A stretch of 64,000 bases of DNA. Source: Krasilnikovia cinnamomea (GTDB lineage Bacteria > Actinomycetota > Actinomycetes > Mycobacteriales > Micromonosporaceae). Below, piece after piece: positions 9,029-18,048 of the stretch. Within the stretch, counting starts at the first letter, position 1; each line of letters starts with the position of its first letter. A model generated the notes under the pieces. It saw only the letters and a program-made list of their open reading frames with translations, had not been told where the DNA came from and made no database searches. The position numbers and the translations under genes were made by a program. Where the stretch lies: positions 1,426,001 through 1,490,000 of the forward strand of contig NZ_SHKY01000001.1 in assembly GCF_004217545.1 (NCBI RefSeq). Reading direction: 5' to 3'.

Positions 9029-9413
9029 GGGTGAACCTCTTCTGTCGCTGCACGCCGTTGTGGCGACGAGTACGAATAGTCGCCGGCCGGTGGCTGTCAG
9101 GTGGGGGGGGGCGACGAGGAGCGGGCGGAAGCGGCGACCGGTCCATGGACGACATTCCGTAGTCGTTTCCGCGCTCTCGTCACCGGCTCCGGAGGCCCTG
9201 TTCGGGTCGCCGCTGGGGCCGGCAACCAGACGCTAAGAGGCGCGCCGACGGAAGGCAATCGGCGCCATGGAATTGAGGAACTCTTATGCCGGACTTAAAG
9301 AAAAGATAGGAGAGAACCCGCTAACCGCAGGCATCATCCGAACGGATGATGTCGATGGTTCGGCGCCGTCCGTGGAATTTCTTCGCGGGTTCCGGCCGGG
9401 CGCGGACACGACG
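9029..9413. other. Upstream region of the LALTG protein gene: poly-G tract and 20-bp palindrome
   Basis: I see no convincing gene in these 385 bp; the short open frames lack ribosome sites and family features. The region contains a run of nine G at about 9103-9111, some 75 bp upstream of the gene start at 9028. It also holds a palindrome of two 9-bp arms at 9332-9351 (CATCATCCG and its complement, 2-base spacer). Both could matter for expression of the minus-strand gene. Confidence 0.5.
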
Positions 9414-9445
9414 AAGCCCGGCCCCGATGCGACGGGGCCGGGCTT
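9414..9445 (-). terminator. Hairpin downstream of the 149-residue secreted protein gene
   Basis: A perfect 12-bp stem (AAGCCCGGCCCC at 9414-9425, complement at 9434-9445) has an 8-base loop. It sits 25 bp past the stop at 9470 of the minus-strand gene and fits a transcription terminator. Confidence 0.75.
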
Positions 9446-9469
9446 GCGGCGTGACTAGGACCGCGGAGG

Positions 9470-9919
9470 TCAGTCGTTCTCGGTGGGGGACGGCGCCGGC
9501 TTGGGCTTGCGCGGCCCCTGCGCCTGGATCCGGCTCACGGTGTACGTGTCATCCTTCTTGGCACCCCGCAGCTTGATGCGGTCACCCACGGCCAGCGACG
9601 CCAACGACACCTTCTTGCCGTTCCGCTTGATCCGCGCGGTCGGCGAGACGCTGACCGTGACCGTACGGTGCCTGATGTTCTTGGTGCCGCCCTTGACCAC
9701 GACCGTGAGCGTCCCCGCCTCGACGTCGATCGCGCTGATCTTGCCGCGCCCCTCGAACTTCTTCGGCTTGGCCGGCTTGGGGTCCTTGTGCAACGCGTGC
9801 ACTGAGACGGAGGTGCGCTTCGTCTGCGGCTGCACCTCAGCGGCGGCGGCACCTGTGGCCGATCCGACGATAGCGACGGCCACGGCCACGGCGGCCACGA
9901 GTGTACGGCGCATGCGCAT
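9470..9919 (-). CDS. Small secreted protein of unknown function
   Basis: The gene encodes 149 residues from the ATG at 9919, with GGAG eight bases upstream. A longer reading of this frame runs into the next gene and is not credible. Residues 1-27 form a signal peptide ending GSATGAAAAEV. The mature protein is basic. A linker (KDPKPAKPKKFEGRGKISAI) is followed by an OB-like beta domain with GTLTVVVKGG, TVTVSVSPTARI, LASLAVGDRIKLRG and YTVSRIQAQG. This layout resembles the secreted DUF5666-like beta-barrel proteins, but I would not assign a function. The C terminus is a Pro/Lys-rich tail. Confidence 0.8.
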   Translation of the reverse strand: MRMRRTLVAAVAVAVAIVGSATGAAAAEVQPQTKRTSVSVHALHKDPKPAKPKKFEGRGKISAIDVEAGTLTVVVKGGTKNIRHRTVTVSVSPTARIKRNGKKVSLASLAVGDRIKLRGAKKDDTYTVSRIQAQGPRKPKPAPSPTEND

Positions 9920-10014
9920 AAATGATCTCCTTGCTCGAGGGACCCGTTCAGTTTTCGAACGGCCGGGTGCAGACCGGTGCGCCCTCCGGTTGCCGAACGG
10001 TTGCAACCGCCGCC

Positions 10015-11244
10015 TCAGTCCGGCAACCCGCACCCGGCGGGACCCTCCGCCGCCAGTACGGCGAACGCGCACACCGCCCCGCGCGGGTAGTAGTCGCCCA
10101 TCGCGGCCGCCGCCGGGCGCGCCCGGCCGTTCGCGGGCGCGTCCAGCACCGAGTACCGGAAGCTGTCCACCGGCAGCATGTTGCGCAGCACCACCAGATG
10201 CCGGGCCCGGGGGTGCTCCAGCGAGAACGGCACGAACGTGGCCCCGGGCAGCGCCTGCACCGCCGGGCGCTGCGCCTCGGTGCCGAGTACGAAGGTGTAG
10301 TAGCCGCGGGCGTCCAGGGCCGCGGCATCGTCGTGGCGGCAGCCCGGGTCCACCGAGCCGTCGGGCAGTTCGTTGACCACCACCGGGTAGTACGGCCGCC
10401 GCAGGTTGGTGCAGAGCGACCAGTACCGCATGTCGTCGCCCGGTGCGGGCCACGGGCTGGGATGGGGGGTGTCCGGGCTGGATGCCGCCCGGCCCCGGAT
10501 CACCACCACCCGGTCGCCCCGGGGCGGGTGGATCCAGGCGCTCAGGTAGCCGCTGTCGGGGTTGGGGAACAGTTCGTCGGCGCCTCGGCCGCGGGCGAAG
10601 GCGAGATCCGGCGCGGTGCGCGGCGGGGGAATGATCGGGGTCCGCGCTCCCGCGGGGGCCACCGTGGCCGGGCACGGCTTCAGCGTCCGGGGCACGCCGC
10701 CGTCGATCACGGTCAGCGTGGGCAGGCGCGCGGGAACCGACGGCCGGTCGGCGGGCAGATACGTCCGGTAGACGAGGAAGCCGACATCACCGTCGCGGGC
10801 GCGGGCGGGCGCGATCGGGATGGTGTTGGTCTGGCCGGGGGCGACCTGGTGCCGCAGATACAGGGTGTAGGAGCCGCCGGGCCGGGCCGACTCCTGCCAC
10901 GGGTTGACGCTGCCGGGATCGGGCGCGATCTGATAATCGGTGCGGGAGGAGAACACGCCGTCGCGGGTGAAGGTGCCGCGCAGGCCGTTGTAGACGGTGA
11001 GCGACGCGTACCGGGCGTCGGGGAAGGTGCCGGTCACGGTGATCTCGCGGTCCGCGCGTACCCGGAACGGGGTCACCCAGTAGTGCGCGTTCGTGTCCGG
11101 CAGCGCGATGTTGTCGGCGTCCGCGCCCACCTCCTGCGGCCAGGCGCAGGAGGGGCCGCCCGGGGCGGCCGAGACGGGCGTCGGGGCCGGCAGCATCAGT
11201 ACGGCGGCGAGGAATCCGGACACCGTCGTCCACGATCGAGTCAT
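10015..11244 (-). CDS. Secreted protein resembling DUF1214/DUF1254-type proteins
   Basis: 409 residues with a signal peptide (about residues 1-27, ending TPVSAAPGG). The mature part begins SCAWPQEVGADADNIALPD and contains NAHYWVTPFRV, then GTFPDARYASLTVYN, and a long C-terminal half with several Asp-Pro-rich loops. The combination of a short beta strand set followed by TVYN and SYTLYLRH resembles the DUF1254/DUF1214 group, whose members lack an established biochemical role. The match is by pattern only. Scattered cysteines suggest one or two disulfides. It lies upstream of and co-directional with the 149-residue secreted protein, 95 bp apart, and could be cotranscribed with it. Confidence 0.75.
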   Translation of the reverse strand: MTRSWTTVSGFLAAVLMLPAPTPVSAAPGGPSCAWPQEVGADADNIALPDTNAHYWVTPFRVRADREITVTGTFPDARYASLTVYNGLRGTFTRDGVFSSRTDYQIAPDPGSVNPWQESARPGGSYTLYLRHQVAPGQTNTIPIAPARARDGDVGFLVYRTYLPADRPSVPARLPTLTVIDGGVPRTLKPCPATVAPAGARTPIIPPPRTAPDLAFARGRGADELFPNPDSGYLSAWIHPPRGDRVVVIRGRAASSPDTPHPSPWPAPGDDMRYWSLCTNLRRPYYPVVVNELPDGSVDPGCRHDDAAALDARGYYTFVLGTEAQRPAVQALPGATFVPFSLEHPRARHLVVLRNMLPVDSFRYSVLDAPANGRARPAAAAMGDYYPRGAVCAFAVLAAEGPAGCGLPD

Positions 11245-11370
11245 GGCAGCAGTCCACCACGGTCATGTGACGACCCGCGCAATGACTTTCGTCAATATCG
11301 GCGGATCTGCTCCGTCGCGGCTTTTCGACCGTCCTGCGCGGTCACGAACCGGCTGGGCATAATCGGCTCC

Positions 11371-11634
11371 GTGACCAAATGGGAGTATGCGCGCCTCGAA
11401 TACCGGGCCGCGGGCACGTTCGGCACCGACCGGTACATGGACTGGACCGCGACCTTCTACCACCCGGGGGGCGTACTCCGCTGGGGCACCGACGAACGCT
11501 TCGACGACCTGCGTCACCTCAACCGGGCCGGTTCGGCCGGCTGGCAGGTGTACGACCGGGCCGCCGTCACCGTACTCAACGAACCGCACCGGCTGCACGG
11601 GGTCACGTACTCGATGCGCCGACCGGTGACCTGA
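11371..11634 (+). CDS. Small DUF4177-like protein
   Basis: 87 residues from the GTG at 11371; the same frame is open far upstream only because it shadows the opposite-strand gene. The sequence opens VTKWEYARLEYR and contains LNRAGSAGWQVYDRA. This matches the pattern of DUF4177, in which a short beta-rich unit carries an LNxxGxxGWxV motif. The function of the family is unknown. It is cytoplasmic with no membrane segment. It precedes the GGDEF-like membrane protein in the same direction by about 90 bp. Confidence 0.75.
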   Translation: MTKWEYARLEYRAAGTFGTDRYMDWTATFYHPGGVLRWGTDERFDDLRHLNRAGSAGWQVYDRAAVTVLNEPHRLHGVTYSMRRPVT

Positions 11635-11727
11635 GCGCCGCCCGCGCACCGTGCCGAGACACCGGCCCCGCGGCGGAAGCCGCGCGCCTTTGCTCAGGTC
11701 GTCCGCCGCGCTGCCGATCGCGCGGAC

Positions 11728-13233
11728 GTGAATCCTCGGGTGTACGGGACCTTCCTGGCGTGCGGCGTCGCCGTCGCCGCGGTCCAGGCGATCGGCAACG
11801 ACGTCGTCGCGGCGGCCACGTACGGGCTGGCGGGCGCGGCGGCCGCCGTCGCCGTCCTGCTCGGGAACGCGCGGCACCGCCCGCGCCCACGCGCGGCGTG
11901 GCCACTGCTCGGGGCGGCCGTGCTGGCCAGTTCCGCGGCGCACGTCGTCGTCGCCGCCGCGCCCGCCCCGGAATCCGTCCGGTACGCCGTCGACCTCATC
12001 CCCTGCCTGCTGCTGGTGGCCGGGCTGGCGGCGCTGGCCCCCCGGGTTCCCGGCGCCCGCTCGGGTAACCGCCTCGACGCCGCGATCGTGGCGGGCAGCC
12101 TGGGACTGCTGGCCTGGACGCTGGCGGTGGTGCCCGCGCTGGCCCGCGACTACGCCTCCCCGCTGTGGTTCGCGCTGGGCGTGGCCGCGCCGCTGGCCGA
12201 CCTCGCCGCGCTGGTGCTGCTGGGCCGGTTGGTGACCGCCGGGGACGACCGCGGTCCGATGCGCTACCTGCTGGCCGCCGGGGTGCTCTGCGGGTTCGCG
12301 GGCGACTCCTGGTTCACGGCCGACGCGCTGATGAACGGTCCCGCCGTGCCGGACGGCCGGGGCGGCGCCCTGGTCTGCCTGGGCTTCGCACTCGTCGGTG
12401 CGGCGGCGCTGCACCCGGCGACGGGCGCGACGGCCAGGGGCGGCACCTCGGCGGCGGCGGCCGGTGACGGCTCGGCGGGCGAGGGTGCCCCGGCCGGGGA
12501 CGAGAACGCGCCCACGGTTCCCGCCAACCGGGAGGAGGCGCTCGCCGCGTTGACGGTGCGCCGCCTGGTGCTGCTGGCCGCGGCGGCGCTGCTGCCGCCC
12601 GTGGTGCTGCTGGCCGAGGCGCCAGCGGGCGTCGACGGGCTCGACGCGGTCGCGATCGGGGTGGCCTGCATCGGGGTGTTCCTGCTCGTGGTGCTGCGGA
12701 TGGCCGGCCTGGTCCGGCGGGTGGAGGAGCAGGCCCGTACGCTCTCGCGGCTGGCCACCAGCGACGAGCTGACCGGCGTCGGGGACTGGCGTTCGTGGGA
12801 GGCGGCCCTGCCGGTGGCGGTGGAGCAGGCCGGGCGTACCGGCCGTCCGCTGTCCGTGGCGGTGCTGGAGATCGACCACTTCCCGCGGTTCGCCGACACG
12901 CACGGCGCCCAGGCGGGCGACCAGCTGCTCAAGTCGGCGGCGGCGGGCTGGCTCGACGCGCTGCGCCGCAGCGACACGCTGTACCGGCACTCCGGGCCGG
13001 AGTTCGGGCTGATCCTGACCGACTCCACGGCCGCGCACGCCGCCGAGGTGGTCGCCCGGATGCGCGAGGCGATGCCGGGCGGGCAGACGTTCTCGGCGGG
13101 CGTGGCGCACTGGACCGGCACCGAGACCGCGGCACAGCTTGTCGCCCGCGCCGACACCGCGCTGTACCGGGCAAAGGCGGAGGGCCGCGACCGTACGGTG
13201 GCGGCCGGCGAGACGGTCCCGGCGGTCGGGTAA
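11728..13233 (+). CDS. Polytopic membrane protein with degenerate GGDEF domain
   Basis: 501 residues from a GTG. The first 330 or so residues form about nine hydrophobic helices, with the internal phrase LGLLAWTLAVVPALARDY. The C-terminal 165 residues have the outline of a GGDEF domain: LTGVGDWRSWEAALPV replaces the usual LTGLPNR block, and IDHFPRFADTHG is followed by GDQLLKSAAAGWLDALRRSD. The active-site loop at residues 422-426 reads SGPEF instead of GGDEF. Known diguanylate cyclases need the two Gly residues and the acidic residue of that motif, so this one is probably inactive and may bind c-di-GMP or GTP as a receptor (inference). The membrane part resembles that of the GGDEF-EAL protein at 29478-32546. 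Confidence 0.85.
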   Translation: MNPRVYGTFLACGVAVAAVQAIGNDVVAAATYGLAGAAAAVAVLLGNARHRPRPRAAWPLLGAAVLASSAAHVVVAAAPAPESVRYAVDLIPCLLLVAGLAALAPRVPGARSGNRLDAAIVAGSLGLLAWTLAVVPALARDYASPLWFALGVAAPLADLAALVLLGRLVTAGDDRGPMRYLLAAGVLCGFAGDSWFTADALMNGPAVPDGRGGALVCLGFALVGAAALHPATGATARGGTSAAAAGDGSAGEGAPAGDENAPTVPANREEALAALTVRRLVLLAAAALLPPVVLLAEAPAGVDGLDAVAIGVACIGVFLLVVLRMAGLVRRVEEQARTLSRLATSDELTGVGDWRSWEAALPVAVEQAGRTGRPLSVAVLEIDHFPRFADTHGAQAGDQLLKSAAAGWLDALRRSDTLYRHSGPEFGLILTDSTAAHAAEVVARMREAMPGGQTFSAGVAHWTGTETAAQLVARADTALYRAKAEGRDRTVAAGETVPAVG

Positions 13234-13298
13234 CGGCCGCCCCCGAGACGGCCCGTTCGGACATGGAACGGTGGCGCCCGGCCGCCTAGCATCGTCCG

Positions 13299-14474
13299 GT
13301 GCGAATCCAGCGGGCCGCCGCGGCCACCATCGGGCTTCTGACCGTCGCCACGGTCGCGGCGGGCTGTGCGCCGGATCCCGAACCGCCGGCCGTCGTCGGC
13401 GCGTCGTCGGCGCCGCCCTCGACCCGGCCGGTCCCGGGCGTCACCGCGACGACCCCCGCCGCCTCGCCGTCCGCGACCGTGCGGAAGGCGGCGCCCGCAG
13501 GTCCCGCGCCGGGCAACCCGGCCGGCACCGCCTCCGTTCCCCCGGCGGGCCGGGCCGTGGACACGAGCCACCCGGACCGGGTGGTGGGCACCGGCACCCC
13601 GGAGAGCTGTACCTCCGCGGCGGTGGTGCGGGCGGTCGCGGCGGGCGGCGTGATCACGTTCGACTGCGGGCCGGGCCCGGTGACGATCACGATGCGGGCC
13701 ACCGCGAAGGTGCGCAACACCGCCGCACGGGTCGTCCTCGACGGCGGCGGCAAGGTCACCCTCAGCGGCGCGGGGCGGCGCCGGATCCTCTACCAGAACA
13801 CCTGTGACGCGGCGCAGGGCCTCACCACGTCGCACTGCCAGGACCAGGAGAGTCCGCGGCTGACCGTGCAGAATCTGACGTTCGCCGACGGGGACAGCAC
13901 CGGGGAACGGGCCGAGGGCGGTGGCGGCGGTGCGATCTTCGTGCGCGGCGGCCGGCTGACCGTGGTCGGCTCCCGCTTCACCGGCAACCGGTGTGACCGG
14001 ACCGGGCCGGATCTGGGGGGCGGGGCGATCCGAGTGCTGAGCCAGTATCGCGGCCTGCCGGTCCACGTCGTGCGCAGCACGTTCACGGGCGGGTCGTGCG
14101 CGAACGGCGGTGCGCTGAGCAGCATCGGGGTGTCGTGGGTGATCCTCAACAGCGTCCTGACCGGCAACGCCGCGGTCGGCCACGGCGCGAACCCGGCCAA
14201 GACGGGCACCCCGGGCGGCGGCAGCGGGGGCGCGATCTACGCCGACGGCAACACCTTCACCGTACGGTTGGCCGGAACGGTCGTGGCGGACAACCGGGCC
14301 GCCGAGGGCGGCGGCGCGGTGTTCTTCGTCAGCAACGACCGCTCGGGCACGATGCGGATCGAGGGTTCGACGTTGCGCGACAACCCGAGCCGCGGCTTCG
14401 AGACCGCGGGCCTGCCCGGCATCTTCTTCCTCGGCGCCCGCCGGCCCACCATCGAGAACTCACGGCTGCGCTGA
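13299..14474 (+). CDS. Lipoprotein with right-handed beta-helix (polymorphic outer membrane-like) fold
   Basis: 391 residues from a GTG. The N terminus is a lipoprotein signal with lipobox VAAGC, followed by a Pro/Ala/Thr linker to about residue 90. The remainder has the repeating pattern of parallel beta-helix proteins: IFVRGGRLTVVGSRFTGN, STFTGGSCANGGALSS, LTGNAAVG, then GGAIYADGNTFTV and DNRAAEGGGAVFFV. These are the GGAI/GGAV-type turns common in Pmp-like and pectate-lyase-like helices. The likely location is the outer face of the membrane. No catalytic residues can be assigned, so an enzymatic role is unproven. It is convergent with the ABC permease gene. Confidence 0.85.
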   Translation: MRIQRAAAATIGLLTVATVAAGCAPDPEPPAVVGASSAPPSTRPVPGVTATTPAASPSATVRKAAPAGPAPGNPAGTASVPPAGRAVDTSHPDRVVGTGTPESCTSAAVVRAVAAGGVITFDCGPGPVTITMRATAKVRNTAARVVLDGGGKVTLSGAGRRRILYQNTCDAAQGLTTSHCQDQESPRLTVQNLTFADGDSTGERAEGGGGGAIFVRGGRLTVVGSRFTGNRCDRTGPDLGGGAIRVLSQYRGLPVHVVRSTFTGGSCANGGALSSIGVSWVILNSVLTGNAAVGHGANPAKTGTPGGGSGGAIYADGNTFTVRLAGTVVADNRAAEGGGAVFFVSNDRSGTMRIEGSTLRDNPSRGFETAGLPGIFFLGARRPTIENSRLR

Positions 14475-14475
14475 C

Positions 14476-14530
14476 GGCGGCGGCGCCCGCCGACCTCGGC
14501 ACAAGGCCGGGTCGGTCGGGCGCCGCCGTC
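14476..14530. terminator. Bidirectional hairpin between convergent genes
   Basis: GC-rich arms (CGGCGGCGCCCG and the facing CGGGCGCCGCCG), with an inner CCGACC/GGTCGG extension, form a long hairpin in the short gap between the beta-helix lipoprotein and the ABC permease genes. It could serve both. Confidence 0.6.
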
Positions 14531-14540
14531 GGGCATGGCG

Positions 14541-17090
14541 CTACTCGTGGGCGATCGCGCCGAGCACGTTGAGCCGGGCGGCCCGCACCGCCGGGGCGAC
14601 GGCGGCGACCACGCCGACGACCGCCGCCAGCCCGAGGTAGATGCCCATCTGCTGCCACGGGAACACCAGGTCGGTGATGCCCTCCGACTCCAGCGCCCGG
14701 ACCACCGCCGCACCGAGGCCGGCGCCCACCGCGAGGCCGAGCAGCGCGCCGAAGACCGAGATGACGGTGGCCTCGACCGTCACCATCCGCATGGTCTGGG
14801 CGCGGCCGAGCCCGATCGCCCGCAGCAGGCCGAGCTCGCGGGTACGTTCCAGCACGGACAGCGCCAGGGTGTTCACGATGCCCAGCACCGCGATGAGGAT
14901 GGCCAGCCCGAGCAGCAGCTGTATCATCACCAGGACGTTGTCCAGGCCGCCGGTCTGCTGCTTCAGGAAGGCGCTGCGGTCGACCGCGTTGACCTCGGGG
15001 CTGTCGGCCAGCAGACGCTCCACCGAGGGAAGCACCTGTGCCGTCGCGGTGCCTGGGGTCAGTTGCAGGAAGCCCATCATCGGCTGCGGGATACCGAAGT
15101 CGGCCGTCGCCTGTCTCGGCAGCACGATCCCGTCGAACAGTTCGGTCTCGCCGTACACGCCGGCGACGGTGTAGGTGTGTTCACTGCCGCGGGACAGTTG
15201 AACCCGTACCGGTCTGCCGACCGCAACGCCCAACTCCTTGGCCGTTACCGAGTCCAGCACCAGTTGGTCGGGGCCCAGGTCGGCCAGCGTCCCGTCGATG
15301 GGCGTGAGCCCGAAAACGTCGCGCGTCGTGGACAGGTCGGTGGTCGCGCCGAGTCGCCGGCGCTCGCCGTCGACCTGGGCGGCCTCCTCGTAGATGCCGA
15401 CCGCGCCAGCCACGCCCGGCAGCGTCGCGGCCTTGTCCAGTACGGCCGGGTCGAAGGTCGGCGGGCGCGGACCACTCTGGTCCCCGGAGATGAGCAGGTC
15501 CGCCTTGAGCGTGTCGGTGACCAGTCCGGCCATGCTGCTCTTGGCCGAGTCGACGATCACGTTCACCCCGGTGATCAGGGCGATGCCCACCATGAGCGCG
15601 GCGGCGGTGATCGCGGTACGGCGCGGGTTGCGTCCGGAGTTGAGCCGGCCCAGCTTGCCCGGCACCGACCAGGAGAACAGCCGGCCGAGCACGGACACCA
15701 CCGGCCTGCTGATCAGCGGGGTCAGCAGGGCGACGCCGATGAACGACACCAGCACCCCGCCCAGCAGTGTCCACAAGGTGTTGTCGCCGGAATTGCCGGT
15801 CAGCCCGAGGGCCAGCAGAGTGCCGCCGACCGCACCCAGTACTGCGCCGGACACGGTCAGCCGGGTCAGCGGCCGGTCCGGGGTTGCCACCTCCTGCATG
15901 GCGGCGATCGGTGGGATCCGCGAGGCCCGCAGGGCGGGCAGCACGGCGGCGAGCACGGTGATGAGCACGCCGACGGTGAACGAGCTGATCACCGCGGCGG
16001 GCGGCACCGCGATGCCGGCCAACGCGAAGCCGCCACCGAACTTCGCGAACAGCGCGCCGAGTCCCGCGCCCACGCCGATGCCCGCACCCAGACCGACCAC
16101 CGAGGCGATCAGGCCGATGGCCACGGCCTCGGCCAGTACCGAGCCGAGCATCTGCCGTCGGCTGGCACCCAGGGCCCGCATCAGGGCCAGCTCCCGGGTC
16201 CGCTGCGCGATGAGGATCGAGAACGTGTTGAGGATCAGGAAGATGCCCACGAACAGCGCCACCCCGGCAAAGCCGAGAAGGATCTTGTTGAAGAAGCTGA
16301 GTCCCTGCGCCAGGTCGGCGGCGTTCTCGTCGGCGAGCTGGGTGCCGGTCTTGACCACGTAGCCGTCGCCGAGCGCCGCGGTGACCCGGTCGCGCAATTC
16401 GGCGGGGGCGACCCCACCGGCGGCCTTCACGTCGATCGAGCTGTAGACGCCCCGCTGGCCGAGCATCAGCTGCTGCGCCACCGGTTCGGTGAACATCACC
16501 TGCATCGCTCCGCCGAGGGTGTCCCGGCCACCGCTGTAGCCGAACGTGCCCACCAGCGTGAAGGTGCGCTTCGGTGCGAGCGTGAGGACACCCACCCGAT
16601 CACCGACCTTGATCTTGGCGGCGTCGGCGAGTGCGGCGTTCACGGCGATCTCGTCGTCCGCGGCCGGACCCCGCCCGGTACGCAGCTTGAGCAGGCCGGA
16701 TTCCCCGGTCCAGTTCTCACCGAAGCGCGGCGCGCCGAACGTGGTCACCACCTTGCCGTTGCTGCCGATCACGCGGGCCCCGTCGGCCTGGGCCTGGCCG
16801 GTCGCCTTGGCGACGCCGGGCACCGCACGGACGGCGGCGAGCATGTCGGCCGGCAGTGTCGGCGGGGACGCCAGTTCCCCGTCGTCGTCCGTCGCGACCT
16901 TGGGCTTGGCGCTGACCGAGACGTCGGTCTCGGAGAAGACAGTGCTGAACATCGTGTCGAACGAGCGGCTGAGGGTGTCGGTGAGCACGAACGCGCCGGA
17001 GACGAACATGACCCCCAGCACCACGGCCAGCCCGGACAGCACCAGCCGCACCTTGCGGGCCAGCAGGCTTTTCAGGGTTGCACGCCACAT
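14541..17090 (-). CDS. ABC transporter permease, FtsX/MacB type
   Basis: 849 residues. It has the duplicated FtsX-like layout: an N-terminal helix (LSGLAVVLGVMFVSGAFVLT), a large extracytoplasmic domain, three helices containing LRALGASRRQMLGSVLAEA, a second N-terminal-type helix near the middle (RTAITAAALMVGIALITGVN), another extracytoplasmic domain, and three final helices with LLRAIGLGRAQTMRM. The two copies of the (R)A(L/I)G motif are the ATPase-contacting coupling helices. Single-polypeptide two-module permeases of this kind pair with a LolD/MacB-type ATPase, which is the next gene upstream, three bp away. The substrate is unknown; a lipoprotein, peptide or antibiotic is usual for the family. 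Confidence 0.92.
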   Translation of the reverse strand: MWRATLKSLLARKVRLVLSGLAVVLGVMFVSGAFVLTDTLSRSFDTMFSTVFSETDVSVSAKPKVATDDDGELASPPTLPADMLAAVRAVPGVAKATGQAQADGARVIGSNGKVVTTFGAPRFGENWTGESGLLKLRTGRGPAADDEIAVNAALADAAKIKVGDRVGVLTLAPKRTFTLVGTFGYSGGRDTLGGAMQVMFTEPVAQQLMLGQRGVYSSIDVKAAGGVAPAELRDRVTAALGDGYVVKTGTQLADENAADLAQGLSFFNKILLGFAGVALFVGIFLILNTFSILIAQRTRELALMRALGASRRQMLGSVLAEAVAIGLIASVVGLGAGIGVGAGLGALFAKFGGGFALAGIAVPPAAVISSFTVGVLITVLAAVLPALRASRIPPIAAMQEVATPDRPLTRLTVSGAVLGAVGGTLLALGLTGNSGDNTLWTLLGGVLVSFIGVALLTPLISRPVVSVLGRLFSWSVPGKLGRLNSGRNPRRTAITAAALMVGIALITGVNVIVDSAKSSMAGLVTDTLKADLLISGDQSGPRPPTFDPAVLDKAATLPGVAGAVGIYEEAAQVDGERRRLGATTDLSTTRDVFGLTPIDGTLADLGPDQLVLDSVTAKELGVAVGRPVRVQLSRGSEHTYTVAGVYGETELFDGIVLPRQATADFGIPQPMMGFLQLTPGTATAQVLPSVERLLADSPEVNAVDRSAFLKQQTGGLDNVLVMIQLLLGLAILIAVLGIVNTLALSVLERTRELGLLRAIGLGRAQTMRMVTVEATVISVFGALLGLAVGAGLGAAVVRALESEGITDLVFPWQQMGIYLGLAAVVGVVAAVAPAVRAARLNVLGAIAHE

Positions 17091-17093
17091 GGC

Positions 17094-17870
17094 TCAGACA
17101 CCCGCCGAACCGTCGAGGCGCTTCATGGTCTCCAGTACCGACGCCGCGGTCGGGTTCGCCAACTCGTCGACGATCTCGCCGTCGGCGAGGAAGACGACAC
17201 GGTCGGCGTAGCTGGCGGCGTTGGGATCGTGGGTGACCATGACGATGGTCTGGCCGTAGTCGCGGACGGAATCGCGCAGGAAGCCGAGGACCTCGGCGCC
17301 GGCGCGGGAGTCGAGGTTGCCGGTAGGCTCGTCGGCGAAGATGACCTCGGGACGGGCCACCAGCGCGCGGGCGCAGGCGACGCGTTGCTGCTGGCCGCCG
17401 GAGAGTTGCGTCGGGCGGTGGCCGAGCCGGTCTCCCAGTCCGACCGTGTCGATGACGGTGCGGTACCACTCGGGGTCCGGCTTGCGTCCGGCGATGGACA
17501 TCGGCAGCAGGATGTTCTCCGCCGCGGTGAGCGTGGGCAGGAGGTTGAACTGCTGGAAGATGAATCCGACCTTGTCGCGGCGCAGCCGGGTCAGGCCGGC
17601 GTCGCCCAGCCCGGTGACCTCGGTGTCGCCGATGAAGACCTCGCCCCGGGTGACGGAGTCCAGCCCGGCCAGGCAGTGCATCAGGGTTGACTTGCCGGAG
17701 CCGGACGGTCCCATGATCGCGGTGAACCGGCCGCGGGCGAATTCGGCGTTCACCCCGCGGAGCGCGGTCACCTGCGCCTCGCCGGAGCCGTACACCTTCC
17801 ACACGCCCTCCGCGCGGGCCGCTGCCGTCGTGCTCGGGGCCGCCGTCGCGGTTGCCGCCGTTGCTGTCAC
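17094..17870 (-). CDS. ABC transporter ATP-binding protein, MacB/LolD type
   Basis: 258 residues. Walker A is GPSGSGKST (54-62), the signature is LSGGQQQRVACARAL, and Walker B is VIFADEPTGNLDSRAG followed by a switch histidine in MVTHD. The GNLDSRAG ending is typical of the MacB/LolD/FtsE subgroup. The N-terminal 20 residues are a Thr/Ala tail of no clear role, and a start closer to EGVWKVYG is possible. It is the first gene of a two-gene unit with the FtsX-type permease and supplies ATP hydrolysis at the cytoplasmic face. Confidence 0.93.
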   Translation of the reverse strand: MTATAATATAAPSTTAAARAEGVWKVYGSGEAQVTALRGVNAEFARGRFTAIMGPSGSGKSTLMHCLAGLDSVTRGEVFIGDTEVTGLGDAGLTRLRRDKVGFIFQQFNLLPTLTAAENILLPMSIAGRKPDPEWYRTVIDTVGLGDRLGHRPTQLSGGQQQRVACARALVARPEVIFADEPTGNLDSRAGAEVLGFLRDSVRDYGQTIVMVTHDPNAASYADRVVFLADGEIVDELANPTAASVLETMKRLDGSAGV

Positions 17871-18048
17871 TGTCTCTCCCTGCCGAGGTGGGGCTCATGA
17901 ACTGGTCCGGCCGGGCGCCTGCCCGGCCGGCCTGTTCATCCTCGGTGTCGGCGGGCGTCCCGCCGTCGGTCCGCAGGGGGATACGGACTCGGATTTCTGC
18001 TGCGGGACGGCCCGGACCACGAGTCAGGGTTCTCCCCGAGAGCGCCGG

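Noticed and set aside
7124..9034. 636-residue plus-strand open frame with long Leu/Val/Ala runs
   Set aside because: It lies exactly opposite the Gln/Asn/Gly-rich protein gene. Its hydrophobic runs are the reverse reading of the CAG/AAC/GGC repeats, and it has no ribosome site or family features.
9470..10675. Extended 401-residue minus-strand frame
   Set aside because: Only the last 149 residues, with their own ribosome site and signal peptide, make a sensible protein. The upstream part shadows the 10015-11244 gene.
11263..13110. 615-residue minus-strand open frame
   Set aside because: It is antisense to the DUF4177-like and GGDEF-like genes and lacks any motif.
14535..17690. 1051-residue plus-strand open frame
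   Set aside because: It is antisense to the FtsX-type permease and ABC ATPase genes. It is rich in His, Arg, Gly and Gln, with no recognisable domain, as expected of a high-GC shadow frame.
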